Assembly: GCA_025354645.1 (NCBI GenBank)
Contig: JANXML010000116.1
Span: forward strand, 1-60,549
From: Arcicella sp.
GTDB lineage: Bacteria; Bacteroidota; Bacteroidia; Cytophagales; Spirosomataceae
Direction of reading: 5' to 3'
Length of the DNA stretch: 60,549 bases
Positions 1 to 8,849 of this stretch are shown piece by piece. Made by a program: the position numbers and the translations under genes. The notes under the pieces were generated by a model. The model searched no databases, was not told the DNA's origin, and saw only the letters and a program-made list of their open reading frames with translations. How positions within the stretch are numbered: position 1 is the first letter of the stretch; each line of letters begins with the position of its first letter.

Positions 1-2771
1 GTTTGCGTGGGTTGCAGGTGAATATCATTGCCATAGACATAGTCCGTGGTGTTTTGGATGTTACTCAACGTGGTGCCAACTTTAAATTGTTCTTTTTGAA
101 TGCTCTGTTGGTTGAACTGAAATCCTGATAGGGTAACGTATTTATTGTACACGTAGATGTCGTCCGTAAAACCCAAAGGACTTGCTTCGGTATTATGAAT
201 GGCTTTACCCGTTTTTAACCCCAAGAACTTGAAGTATTCTAAACTTGATTTTTGGACATAAGCCGATTGATCATCCGAAACCCAATCTCCCGCTTCGTCA
301 TACTTTTTGCTTTTTGTGACAACGCCCCGCTGCCAATCATAAGAAACGGAGGTGTAGGGAAATGTACTTGAATTAAGGTCGGGAGCATCGTCTGGGTCGG
401 GGCTTTTATATTCTAAGACGGCTTTACCTTTATAGATTTTTTGGTTCAAGGCGTTCAATGCTGATTCTTTCACAATTACTGTTTTATAACCCACATAATG
501 CCCTAACGTAGTGGAAAGAGGCAATTGACTCGCTGAATTCAAAAACAAAGCACTTGTAATTACATCAGTCGTGGTGAAATAAGTAATGGGATAATAATAT
601 TTTCCATTGGTCACAATTCGTCCACTTGAATTAGCAGGATCTTCCAATGAAGTATAAGAATATTCCTTCGTTACACACGGTGAAGAAGTGTTGTTAGAGC
701 AGTCTTTAACTTCCTTAATTCGTAAACCGCCCGAGGTGCGAGTGACATAATTAGCGGGGGTAACAGAAATACCTTGGAGGGTGAGAGTTGCCGAACTGGC
801 ATTACTACCACTGGCATTTTCACCGCATAAATCCGCAATGAGCGTGTAAGTACCAGGGGCTAAAACTACGTATTGCGTTCCAATACTTGGCGTGGGATTT
901 CGACTATTAATTCCCGTTAAAGTTTTGGAAAATACGGACGTTCCACCACTATTGAGGATAGTAACGCTTCCATCAATAATATCCTGTCCTTGTGAGAAAA
1001 TAGTAATATTCCAATTAGCTTTCATGCAAGAAAAAGCCCCATCGGCAATGGTAAGAGTGGTAATCGTATTGGCACACTGGGAGGGGTTTGTTTTTGTTAC
1101 CGTCGCAACGTCCGTAAAAGTACCCGCACAAGGGTTGAACTCTTCGTTTTGATTGGAGAAATAACTATTGGCTTCATAAGTAAACTCGGTTGAACCTTTG
1201 GTGGGATACGTAATTTTTTTGAGTTGCCCAATCAAAGCCGAATTGAAATCTGGATTTCGATTTGTGGCAGTAAGATAATAAGCATTGTTGTTTAGCGAAG
1301 AAGGTACAGGATTTTCTTTGATTTTGGTTGAATCACTACTTTTAACTAATATTTTCAAACTATCCACGTATTTAGAAAATTGTTCTTTCGACAACGTATC
1401 ATTTTTACCAACTGAACTAACAATAACAGTCTGATAATCAGGCAATAATGTTCCCGTAGAGTTGGCATTATGATATCCCCAATTGTCCTCACGGCTAATT
1501 ACGTCACTTCCGCCCGTGGGTAAAGCGGGTATATCCGATTCAGCATAATACTCAAATTGATGCGGTTCGTTTGCCGTTGTGCCACCCGTTCCGTATTCGG
1601 TGACGGAACGCAACACTAAACGATTGGAGATTTCATCGGCATAATTAAACCCAAATTTACGAATGATGTTTCCATCCCCATCTTTCAAAACCACTTCTTT
1701 CAAACTCTTGGGTTTTGTACCACTGGCAGAGAAAGACCAATCGGAACGGTCGGTGGTATTTTCCACAAATTCAACTTTTCCCCAATCGCCGTTATTGATG
1801 AGAATTTCCTTCAAAACGGTTTCGGTGGTGGTGCTTTGCGATACGGTCTTATGAGGATTAAAATCCAGACTACTCGCATCAGCGGGAATCGTCAGATACA
1901 GATACCGATTTTCACTTTGGGCGTGCGGAAGGTCAATGGTTCTTTGAGTATAATTAAAAATTAAGGAGTTACCGTTGGGGGTAAGAATTTTTGTCAGATA
2001 CCATGTACTTACTATATTTTTACCAAATTGGTAATCATCATCGTCTAAAATTGCTCCTTCTCGTTTATCGAAGGTGTATTTTACGCCTTTTGGGTCAGTG
2101 AAAACAAATTTTTCGATAAGCCCCTGCTGATTGTTAGTATTGAATAATTGCCCCGTAGTATTGGGATTAAACGTAGCCGCAACAGACATGGCTTGTCTTG
2201 GAATAAATACGCCATTTTTGAGGGTGCTTCCTGTCTGAGTTTCATCGAAAATAAACTTACCGCCGTATCCTCCAAAACTAAAATTGAAAAGATCAGGTTC
2301 CCCATCGTAATTTGTTTTACCAACCTCGATTTTAAACTCATTTTCAGTGAGAGAACTATAAGGAGAAGTAGGGGAATACGTATGTTCATTAATAGATTTT
2401 ACCACGGAAGCCGTGGGAAGAAGTCCATTGAAACCATGGTTTTGTTCATCTGGCACTGAACGAACTTGGCGATTAATTACGCCCGTTCCTGAAAGCGACC
2501 AACCCATCCCCACGGACGAAGGCGTTTCGTGAACTTTTAAGCCTGAACTGGCATAATTCAAAGAAATGGGAAAAGAGAAATCGTTGAATTTGATGTTAAA
2601 AAGATTTACGGAGGGATTTATTTGCCCCGTATAAAGTGAAACATCAACGTCACCGTATTTACCCAAAGCTGCGGCAGTGGGAGATTGTGGAATAAGTGGG
2701 TGTTGTTTAAATTGGGAGAAAGTTCTTACCGTGAAACACACAGCAATCAATAATAAGTAGATTTTTTTCAT
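1..2771 (-). CDS. RHS-type secreted protein, N-terminal part (C-terminus beyond window edge)
   Basis: An open minus-strand frame runs from an ATG at 2771 to the left edge, about 923 codons without a stop. I translated several stretches (start, about 1140-1260, about 1-1000) and all gave sensible protein. The N-terminus is a signal peptide (MKKIYLLLIAV...TFSQ). It is followed by the motifs LNYASSGLKVHE and GMGWSLSGTGVINR, typical of the start of Bacteroidota RHS/SpvB-like proteins. Later come GGLRIKEV, KEYSYTS and VSYDWQRGVV, also usual in that group before the YD-repeat region. In the family, the missing C-terminal part would hold RHS core repeats and often a variable toxin-like tip; that cannot be seen here. 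The product is exported and probably surface-located. A large inverted repeat lies just upstream (2830-2942). Gene identity is fairly sure; function is inferred from family only. Confidence 0.8.
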   Translation of the reverse strand, partial: MKKIYLLLIAVCFTVRTFSQFKQHPLIPQSPTAAALGKYGDVDVSLYTGQINPSVNLFNIKFNDFSFPISLNYASSGLKVHETPSSVGMGWSLSGTGVINRQVRSVPDEQNHGFNGLLPTASVVKSINEHTYSPTSPYSSLTENEFKIEVGKTNYDGEPDLFNFSFGGYGGKFIFDETQTGSTLKNGVFIPRQAMSVAATFNPNTTGQLFNTNNQQGLIEKFVFTDPKGVKYTFDKREGAILDDDDYQFGKNIVSTWYLTKILTPNGNSLIFNYTQRTIDLPHAQSENRYLYLTIPADASSLDFNPHKTVSQSTTTETVLKEILINNGDWGKVEFVENTTDRSDWSFSASGTKPKSLKEVVLKDGDGNIIRKFGFNYADEISNRLVLRSVTEYGTGGTTANEPHQFEYYAESDIPALPTGGSDVISREDNWGYHNANSTGTLLPDYQTVIVSSVGKNDTLSKEQFSKYVDSLKILVKSSDSTKIKENPVPSSLNNNAYYLTATNRNPDFNSALIGQLKKITYPTKGSTEFTYEANSYFSNQNEEFNPCAGTFTDVATVTKTNPSQCANTITTLTIADGAFSCMKANWNITIFSQGQDIIDGSVTILNSGGTSVFSKTLTGINSRNPTPSIGTQYVVLAPGTYTLIADLCGENASGSNASSATLTLQGISVTPANYVTRTSGGLRIKEVKDCSNNTSSPCVTKEYSYTSLEDPANSSGRIVTNGKYYYPITYFTTTDVITSALFLNSASQLPLSTTLGHYVGYKTVIVKESALNALNQKIYKGKAVLEYKSPDPDDAPDLNSSTFPYTSVSYDWQRGVVTKSKKYDEAGDWVSDDQSAYVQKSSLEYFKFLGLKTGKAIHNTEASPLGFTDDIYVYNKYVTLSGFQFNQQSIQKEQFKVGTTLSNIQNTTDYVYGNDIHLQPTQ

Positions 2772-2829
2772 GGTGACGGTTTGTTTTTAAATTATGAGAC
2801 ATAGAAAAAGCGTGAACCATTACTCGCTT

Positions 2830-2942
2830 GTAATCTAAGGCTTTCGACGACCTGCAAGACAAAGCAAAGTAACGCCCACGCATCACGTGAGCGTCTGAAC
2901 TTTACTTCCCTGTCTTGCACTTTTGTCGAAATTTTAGATTAC
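2830..2942. repeat. Large imperfect inverted repeat upstream of the RHS-type gene
   Basis: The outer arms GTAATCTAA / TTAGATTAC match perfectly. Inside them come matched blocks TTCGAC/GTCGAA, GCAAGACA/TGTCTTGC and AAAGTAA/TTTACTT, separated by small bulges. The centre is a near-palindrome around TCACGTGA. The whole 113 bp can fold into one long hairpin. It lies 58 bp upstream of the RHS-type start on that gene's 5' side. It may be a foldback or REP-type element or a structured leader; I cannot tell which. Confidence 0.6.
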
Positions 2943-3102
2943 AGGAACTTTAAGCTAAACGCTAATAATATGTTTGATTTCTTTTTATTTATTCATATCA
3001 CAATGTTAAGGAAGAATTTTTGATTTGGTGTAAGCGTTCGTCATATAAATTTGGAATTTTACTAAGTGGTAAAAATGAATTTGGTGTTAAATTTTATATC
3101 CA

Positions 3103-3136
3103 TAAAAAAAATGCCCGTTGAAATCAACGAGCATTT
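3103..3136 (-). terminator. Intrinsic terminator of the RND efflux operon
   Basis: On the minus strand, a stem AAATGCTCGTTGA / TCAACGGGCATTT with a two-base loop and one mismatch is followed by a run of eight T. It starts about 40 nt after the stop of the RND pump gene at 3177, the right place for the end of this operon. Confidence 0.85.
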
Positions 3137-3176
3137 ATGTACTACCTAACCACTATATATACTTGATTTAAGTATA

Positions 3177-6100
3177 TCAATTTTCAATCAGCTCCATCTC
3201 CTCAACCCTTGCTGTCTTATTCTTTCTGAACCATTTGTCACGGATTCGCTCGTTGATGTAGTACATACATGGCACGATTACGAGGGTAAGAATGGTCGAG
3301 AACGTTAAACCGTAGATGATTGTCCACGCTAAAATGTTCCAGAATGCTGCACTATCTGACCCTGTGTGAATATGCGGATTTAATTCCGTAAATAAACTTA
3401 CAAAGTCAATACTCAAACCTATTCCCAAGGGAACAAGTCCTAAAACTGCCGCCGCTGCCGTTAAAATCACGGGCGTTAAGCGAGTACTTCCTGCCTCCAC
3501 AATGGCTTTTTTCAAGGGATAACCACGTCCAATTAACTCGTCGGTGAATTCAATTAAAAGAATACCATTTTTTACCACAATACCTGCCAAAGCAATAATT
3601 CCTACGCCCGACATGATGACTGAAAAACTCTTTCCGAATGCCATAAAACCTAAGAATACGCCAATGAACGATAACAGAATCGTTGCAAAGATAATAATTG
3701 GTTTTGAGATGGAGTTAAACTGCGTGGCTAAAACTAAGAAAATTAGCATAATTGCCGCAATTAAAGCCCCAAATAAGAAACTTCCTGTTTCAGCTTGCTC
3801 TTCTTGTTCACCTCCCATTCTAATAACATAACCACTTGGAACATCCAATTCATTTACTAAATCCTGAATTTGTGGTACTATTTCATTGGCGGTGTATCCC
3901 TGTGACACATTTGAACTCAAAGTTACGACACGTTCCTGATTTTTACGATTAATCTGACTAAAAGAAGTCGAATAGGATATATTTGCGATTGAATTCAAAG
4001 GAACTTCACGCAGCAAACCACCCATCACCATATCCCGATAAACGATTTTCATGCCCAATAATTTCTCAATCTGATTGCGGTCTTGTGCTTTAACTCTCAA
4101 CTGAATTGGATACTCATCTTTATCGTCACGGAATTTAGCAATTTCAGAACCAAAAAGGGCTGTACGCACTTCCATGGCAATTTGTGCGGATGAAATCCCT
4201 TCTCGCTGAGCCTTCGCTTTATCAACATCAATGATGATTTCGGGTTTATTGGTAATTAAATCTGACTTCAATTTTTCAATTCCCTTAATGCCCGATTTAT
4301 CAATTGCCGCTCGCATTTGCTTCTCTAATTTCGTCAAAACTTGAAAATCATCTCCCGCAATTTCAATAGAAATAGGAGCTCCCGTTGGCGGTCCATTGTT
4401 TTCTCTATCCACGGAAATTTCTGCTCCTGGGATGGGTAATGCCTTAATTTCTTTACGAAAAATCCCTAACATCTTTTCCGAAGAAATTCCACCACGATTA
4501 ATTCCTTTTACAAAAGCAATCGTAATTTTCGATTTTTGAGGCGTTGGAGCTCTATCTGGATTGAATGGGTCGCCCGCATTCTTACCCACGTTTGAAATCA
4601 CAGAATTAATGGCTCCTTCGGCTTTTTCACGTTTAATGATGTCAAAAACCTTCTTTTCCAACACCTTTGAAACTGAATCCGTAATTTTGGCATCCGTTCC
4701 GATGGGCAAATTATTGTAAACGTATATAAAGTCAGGCTCGCCACTTGGAAAGAAAATTACGTTTGGTTTCACTACGCCCAAAAGAAAAATCGTTACACCA
4801 AATAAAACAAACATTGACAAAACCGTCCAAACGGGACGATAACCCGTAATTAACCAAGAAATCAATTTTTGGTAATTATTCTTGAAAGCGGGTAACGTTT
4901 TTTCTTGGAACGGAATAATGATTTTTGGCGTAAGGATAAAGTGATTGAAAGCGTAAAGAATAATAATTAATAAGAAAAAATTACCCAATCCAACATTAAT
5001 GATATATCCTAAAACAGTAATCACAGCCAAAATAATCATGGGTTTTTTAATTGCCGCAAAGCTCGTATCAACCGTTCCGTGTTCATCGTGACGTTTCATA
5101 AAAGTCATGGCAAAAACGGGGTTCATCACATACGCCACAATCAAGGATGCAATCAAAGTACAAATCAACGTGATGGGCAAAAATTTCATAAATTCACCCA
5201 CAATTCCAGGCCAAAACAAAAGCGGAACGAAGGGCATGATGGTTGTAATTGTTCCCGATAAAACAGGCACAAAAACCTCTGATGCAGCCAATTTAACGGC
5301 TTCTATAATGGAAATGTGACGGTATTTATTAAAGATACGGTGTGAATTTTCAATTACCACAATGGCATCATCCACCACAATTCCGAGTCCCAACAAAAAG
5401 GCGAAAAGTACGATGGTATTCAACGTAAAACCTAAGAAATACAAAGGAATGAATGCTAAAAGAGCCGATAATGGAACGGAAAGCCCCACGAAAATGGCAT
5501 CTTGAACGCCCATAAAGAACATCAAAACCAACACTACAAAGATGAAACCTAAGACCACAGTATTAACTAAATCTTCAATTTCAGATTTTGTTCTTTCGGA
5601 TGAATCCGCCGTGATTTTTACATCCAATCCTGCTGGTAAATTTGTCTCTTTTGCTTTGGCAATAATCTCTTCAATCTTCTCAGAAGCCTCAATCAAGTTT
5701 GAACCACCTCGTTTGATAACGTTCAAGGTAACTACTTTTTTGTTATCCAAACGAGCAAAATCTTGTTGTTCTTCGCTACTGTCAATCACTTCGGCAACAT
5801 CGCCCAGACGCACCATTGCCCCAGTGGATGAACGCAAACGAATGTCCTCAATTTGAGCCATTGACTTGAATTCACCCTTCACTCGAAGCGTTCTTCTCAC
5901 GCCATCAACGTTCAATTCACCACCCGAAATATTGACGTTTTCACCTTGAATGGCATTTTGAATATCATAAAAAGCAAGCCCCGCCGACTGTGCTTTATAG
6001 AGGTCGAGATTAATTTGAATTTCACGGGTTAAAGCTCCAACGATGTCCACACGAGTAATTTGTGGCAAACCTTCAATGTCATCTTGAAGAATTTCGGCAA

Positions 6101-6626
6101 AATCTTTCAGCTTTTTCAACGGATAATTACCCGCTAAATTGATGTTCATAATCGGGAATTCCGAAAAGTTAACGTCTTGAACCACAGGTTTTTTCGTTAA
6201 ATCTTTCGGTAACTGAACAATATCTACTTTGTCTTTCACCTTACGGAGGGCATCTTCAACTTTCACATCAGGATTAAATTCTACGATAATTATAGAAAAA
6301 TCTTGCAATGAATTTGACTTCACCCTTTTCACGCCCGAAATCGTTTTTATTTGCTTTTCGATGGGTTTAGTAATGGTGTTTTCAATATCCGCTGGCGTTG
6401 TTCCTGCATAAATTGTCTGCACAATAATTTGCGGAACTTTGATGTCGGGAAATTGCTCACGGGGTAGGAGGTTATAGATCACAATACCCACAATCGTGAG
6501 GACGAATGTAAACAAATACACCGTTTTTTGATTGGTTCCCAACCAACCAATCATGTTATAAATGGCACCCGAACCATGCTTTTCGTTGGTCAGTGCTTCG
6601 TTATTTTCGAGGTTATTTTCTTTCAT
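3177..6626 (-). CDS. RND-family efflux transporter permease (AcrB/HAE1-like)
   Basis: A 1149-aa inner-membrane proton-driven pump, the energy-coupled part of a tripartite efflux complex. The length is typical for the family. The first membrane segment is near residues 37-57. A large periplasmic loop follows, starting with the usual LPREQFPDI...I.VQTIYAG segment. A group of membrane helices includes GLGIVVDDAIVVIENSHR, where the Asp pair (about residue 418) is the family's proton-relay position in TM4. A second periplasmic loop and a second helix bundle (GIVVKNGILLIEF) complete the fold. It is the last gene of the operon, 10 nt after the DUF1016 nuclease gene and next to its adaptor and channel, so it probably works with them. 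A TetR-type regulator heads the operon. The substrate cannot be read from the sequence. Confidence 0.95.
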   Translation of the reverse strand: MKENNLENNEALTNEKHGSGAIYNMIGWLGTNQKTVYLFTFVLTIVGIVIYNLLPREQFPDIKVPQIIVQTIYAGTTPADIENTITKPIEKQIKTISGVKRVKSNSLQDFSIIIVEFNPDVKVEDALRKVKDKVDIVQLPKDLTKKPVVQDVNFSEFPIMNINLAGNYPLKKLKDFAEILQDDIEGLPQITRVDIVGALTREIQINLDLYKAQSAGLAFYDIQNAIQGENVNISGGELNVDGVRRTLRVKGEFKSMAQIEDIRLRSSTGAMVRLGDVAEVIDSSEEQQDFARLDNKKVVTLNVIKRGGSNLIEASEKIEEIIAKAKETNLPAGLDVKITADSSERTKSEIEDLVNTVVLGFIFVVLVLMFFMGVQDAIFVGLSVPLSALLAFIPLYFLGFTLNTIVLFAFLLGLGIVVDDAIVVIENSHRIFNKYRHISIIEAVKLAASEVFVPVLSGTITTIMPFVPLLFWPGIVGEFMKFLPITLICTLIASLIVAYVMNPVFAMTFMKRHDEHGTVDTSFAAIKKPMIILAVITVLGYIINVGLGNFFLLIIILYAFNHFILTPKIIIPFQEKTLPAFKNNYQKLISWLITGYRPVWTVLSMFVLFGVTIFLLGVVKPNVIFFPSGEPDFIYVYNNLPIGTDAKITDSVSKVLEKKVFDIIKREKAEGAINSVISNVGKNAGDPFNPDRAPTPQKSKITIAFVKGINRGGISSEKMLGIFRKEIKALPIPGAEISVDRENNGPPTGAPISIEIAGDDFQVLTKLEKQMRAAIDKSGIKGIEKLKSDLITNKPEIIIDVDKAKAQREGISSAQIAMEVRTALFGSEIAKFRDDKDEYPIQLRVKAQDRNQIEKLLGMKIVYRDMVMGGLLREVPLNSIANISYSTSFSQINRKNQERVVTLSSNVSQGYTANEIVPQIQDLVNELDVPSGYVIRMGGEQEEQAETGSFLFGALIAAIMLIFLVLATQFNSISKPIIIFATILLSFIGVFLGFMAFGKSFSVIMSGVGIIALAGIVVKNGILLIEFTDELIGRGYPLKKAIVEAGSTRLTPVILTAAAAVLGLVPLGIGLSIDFVSLFTELNPHIHTGSDSAAFWNILAWTIIYGLTFSTILTLVIVPCMYYINERIRDKWFRKNKTARVEEMELIEN

Positions 6627-6636
6627 AAGATTATGA

Positions 6637-7662
6637 TTAAATAATATTTTCTAAATCTTGCAATCTCTGTGATATTTCTTCGGGAGATGGTAATAATCCT
6701 TTGAATTGCTCAGGTAGTAATGATGTTGTATTGTAGGTTGAAACTCCAATTGGATAAACAGCGTTTTTAAAAGAATATTCAACAATAGTTCTATCTTTTT
6801 CTTTACAAATTATAATTCCAATGGCTTCATTTTCTCCTTCTTCTTTATATTTATCATTCAAAATAGATAAATAAAATTCCATTTTGCCTTTGTATTCAGG
6901 CTTAAATTCATCAATTTTCAATTCGATTGCAACCAAACATTTTAGTTTACGATGAAATAATAATAAATCTATAAAGTATTCATTACCAGCTACTTTTACA
7001 CAAAATTGATTACCAACAAACGTAAAAGCACTTCCCATTTCAATCAAGAATTTACGGATATTCTTAACTAAGGCTTCTTCTAATTCTCTTTCTGAATATT
7101 CATCGGCTAAATCTAAAAAATCAAAACTGTAATGGTCTTTAACCGCTAAATGTGCTTGATGAGCATAATTTTCGGGTAATAATTGGTCAAAATTCGTCTG
7201 ATTAGTCAAATACATTTCAAACGCTTTTCTTTCAATTTGATGAATTAAAACGTTCTTTGTCCAGCCAAATTTTTTGGTATGAAGCATATAAAATTTACGC
7301 TCTTCGGCGGTTTTACACTTCCGTATGATGATGACATTATGAGTCCAACCAATTTCCCCAACCATTGGTTGGGATATTGTATCTCCTTGATATTCAAGGT
7401 AAAACAACTTCATATACTCCAAATTGCTTCTGCCAAAACCGTTCTGATTGGGAAATTCTGTTTGTAAATCCTTTGAAAGATTTTCAATAATAGATTTCCC
7501 CCAGCCGAATTGCGTTTGGCGTTCTACAATCATTTTACCCAACTCCCAATAAAGTTGAATTAACTCCTTATTGACGGCTTTTAAAGCCTTATATTGAGCT
7601 TCCCGAATTTTCGTTTTTACTTCCCCGAAAAAAGATTGGTAATCTGAATTTTGAATATCCAT
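6637..7662 (-). CDS. DUF1016/YhcG-type PD-(D/E)XK nuclease domain protein
   Basis: A 341-aa protein. Residues about 1-170 match the DUF1016 N-terminal domain (aligned cues: LYWELGKMIVERQ, GWGKSIIENLSKDL, FGRSNLEYMKLFY, MLHTKKFGWTKN). The C-terminal half is the PDDEXK-like domain: GNEYFIDLLLFHRKLKCLVAIELK supplies the Asp and the E-x-K of a PD-(D/E)XK nuclease core, followed by GKMEFYLSILND. The catalytic residues look intact. It starts 1 nt after the adaptor stop and ends 10 nt before the pump start, so it must share their transcript. That is odd: the family is usually met near restriction or mobile genes, not in efflux operons. The role is unknown; DNA or RNA cleavage is inferred from the fold. 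It may be a recent insertion into the operon. Confidence 0.88.
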   Translation of the reverse strand: MDIQNSDYQSFFGEVKTKIREAQYKALKAVNKELIQLYWELGKMIVERQTQFGWGKSIIENLSKDLQTEFPNQNGFGRSNLEYMKLFYLEYQGDTISQPMVGEIGWTHNVIIIRKCKTAEERKFYMLHTKKFGWTKNVLIHQIERKAFEMYLTNQTNFDQLLPENYAHQAHLAVKDHYSFDFLDLADEYSERELEEALVKNIRKFLIEMGSAFTFVGNQFCVKVAGNEYFIDLLLFHRKLKCLVAIELKIDEFKPEYKGKMEFYLSILNDKYKEEGENEAIGIIICKEKDRTIVEYSFKNAVYPIGVSTYNTTSLLPEQFKGLLPSPEEISQRLQDLENII

Positions 7663-7663
7663 T

Positions 7664-8773
7664 TTAATAATTTATCAAACTTCCATCAACCAAATCCTGA
7701 TACCCTTGTGTAATCACCATTTCGCCAGCCGTTAAACCTTCTAAAATTTCAACATTTCCGTTGTAAGAAATTCCTGTCTTTATTTTTTTTGCCTTTGCCA
7801 TTTTCTTTCCACCTTCCGTAACAGCTACATAAACCAAATCTCCTCCTTCGGTTTTTTGAACCACATTCTGACTGACTATCAATGAGTTACCTTTCGATAA
7901 ATCATTGATATTAATAATCGCTACCTGATTTGGTTTTAACGTACCGCCCAAATTTGGAATATTTGCTTCAATACCAAAGGTTCTTGAAGCAGGGTCAATT
8001 AAGGCATTTACCAATGAAATCCTCGAGGTAAATTCTTTATTAATATCTGGAAATTTAACGGTGATAGCATCGCCTTTTTTTACAGAACCTACGTAAGTAT
8101 CTCCGATTTTTGCCACAACTTTCAAGTCGCCAACGTTCACAATTTGAGCCATCGGAACGCCTGGCATTCCCATCTCACCCGATTTTTGGATAAGTTTTTC
8201 AACCGTTCCTGAAATAGGTGCATAAACCTTGCTCATTCCCAATTGTGTGTCCATCGTATTGATTCTTTTTTCCAAAGATTCTTTATTGGCTTTTGCTTGA
8301 AGATATTGAATCTCAGTACCAATTTGTTGATCCCACAATGCTTTTTGCTTATTAAAAACCGTACTGGCTAACTCTAATTGCGTTTTTATTTCAACCAAGG
8401 ATTCTTTCATGACAGAATTATCAATCGTTGCCACTAATTGTCCTTTCTTAACGGCTTGTCCTTCAGTAATGAAAATTCCAGTAATTGCTCCACCCATTTG
8501 TGGCGTAACTTGAACAATATTTTTGGAAGTTACTAAGCCCTGTGCTTCCACAAAGTGCTTGAAATTTTGTGGTTCAACTGCACTAACTGTTACGTTAATC
8601 GGTGTTGCTTCCACCTTTTTGCCTCCACCTAATTCTTTTTCAAGGGTTTTTATTTTAGTTTCAATCTCTTTCTGTTGAGATTTCAAATCGGCTAATTCGG
8701 TTTTTTTATCGGGCTTATTGCAAGCGGATAAAATAAAAAATGAGGCTAAGAATATGTATGTATTTGCTTTCAT
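7664..8773 (-). CDS. RND efflux periplasmic adaptor (HlyD/MFP family) lipoprotein
   Basis: A 369-aa adaptor that bridges the inner-membrane pump and the outer-membrane channel. The signal peptide ends in a lipobox (ILSAC at about residues 14-18), so it should be a lipoprotein. A short coiled coil (LKSQQKEIETKIKTLEKEL) follows. Next come the first half of the lipoyl/barrel-sandwich domain (GQAVKKGQLVATID), a hairpin of helices (about residues 125-180), the second lipoyl half (VYAPISGTVEKLI) and beta-barrel domains (VKFPDINKEF..., PNQVAIININD). It lies 76 bp after the TolC-like gene and 1 nt before the DUF1016 gene. Family and role are clear; substrate is unknown. Confidence 0.94.
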   Translation of the reverse strand: MKANTYIFLASFFILSACNKPDKKTELADLKSQQKEIETKIKTLEKELGGGKKVEATPINVTVSAVEPQNFKHFVEAQGLVTSKNIVQVTPQMGGAITGIFITEGQAVKKGQLVATIDNSVMKESLVEIKTQLELASTVFNKQKALWDQQIGTEIQYLQAKANKESLEKRINTMDTQLGMSKVYAPISGTVEKLIQKSGEMGMPGVPMAQIVNVGDLKVVAKIGDTYVGSVKKGDAITVKFPDINKEFTSRISLVNALIDPASRTFGIEANIPNLGGTLKPNQVAIININDLSKGNSLIVSQNVVQKTEGGDLVYVAVTEGGKKMAKAKKIKTGISYNGNVEILEGLTAGEMVITQGYQDLVDGSLINY

Positions 8774-8849
8774 CTGAATTTGTTAAAATGTTTTTATTTT
8801 CTACTTTAAAATTGTGCATTAAATATTGCACATTAAAAATTATTTCATT

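Noticed and set aside
2081-2389. A 102-codon minus-strand frame inside the RHS-type gene
   Set aside because: It is in another frame of the same strand as the long open RHS-type frame, which shows real protein motifs over this stretch.
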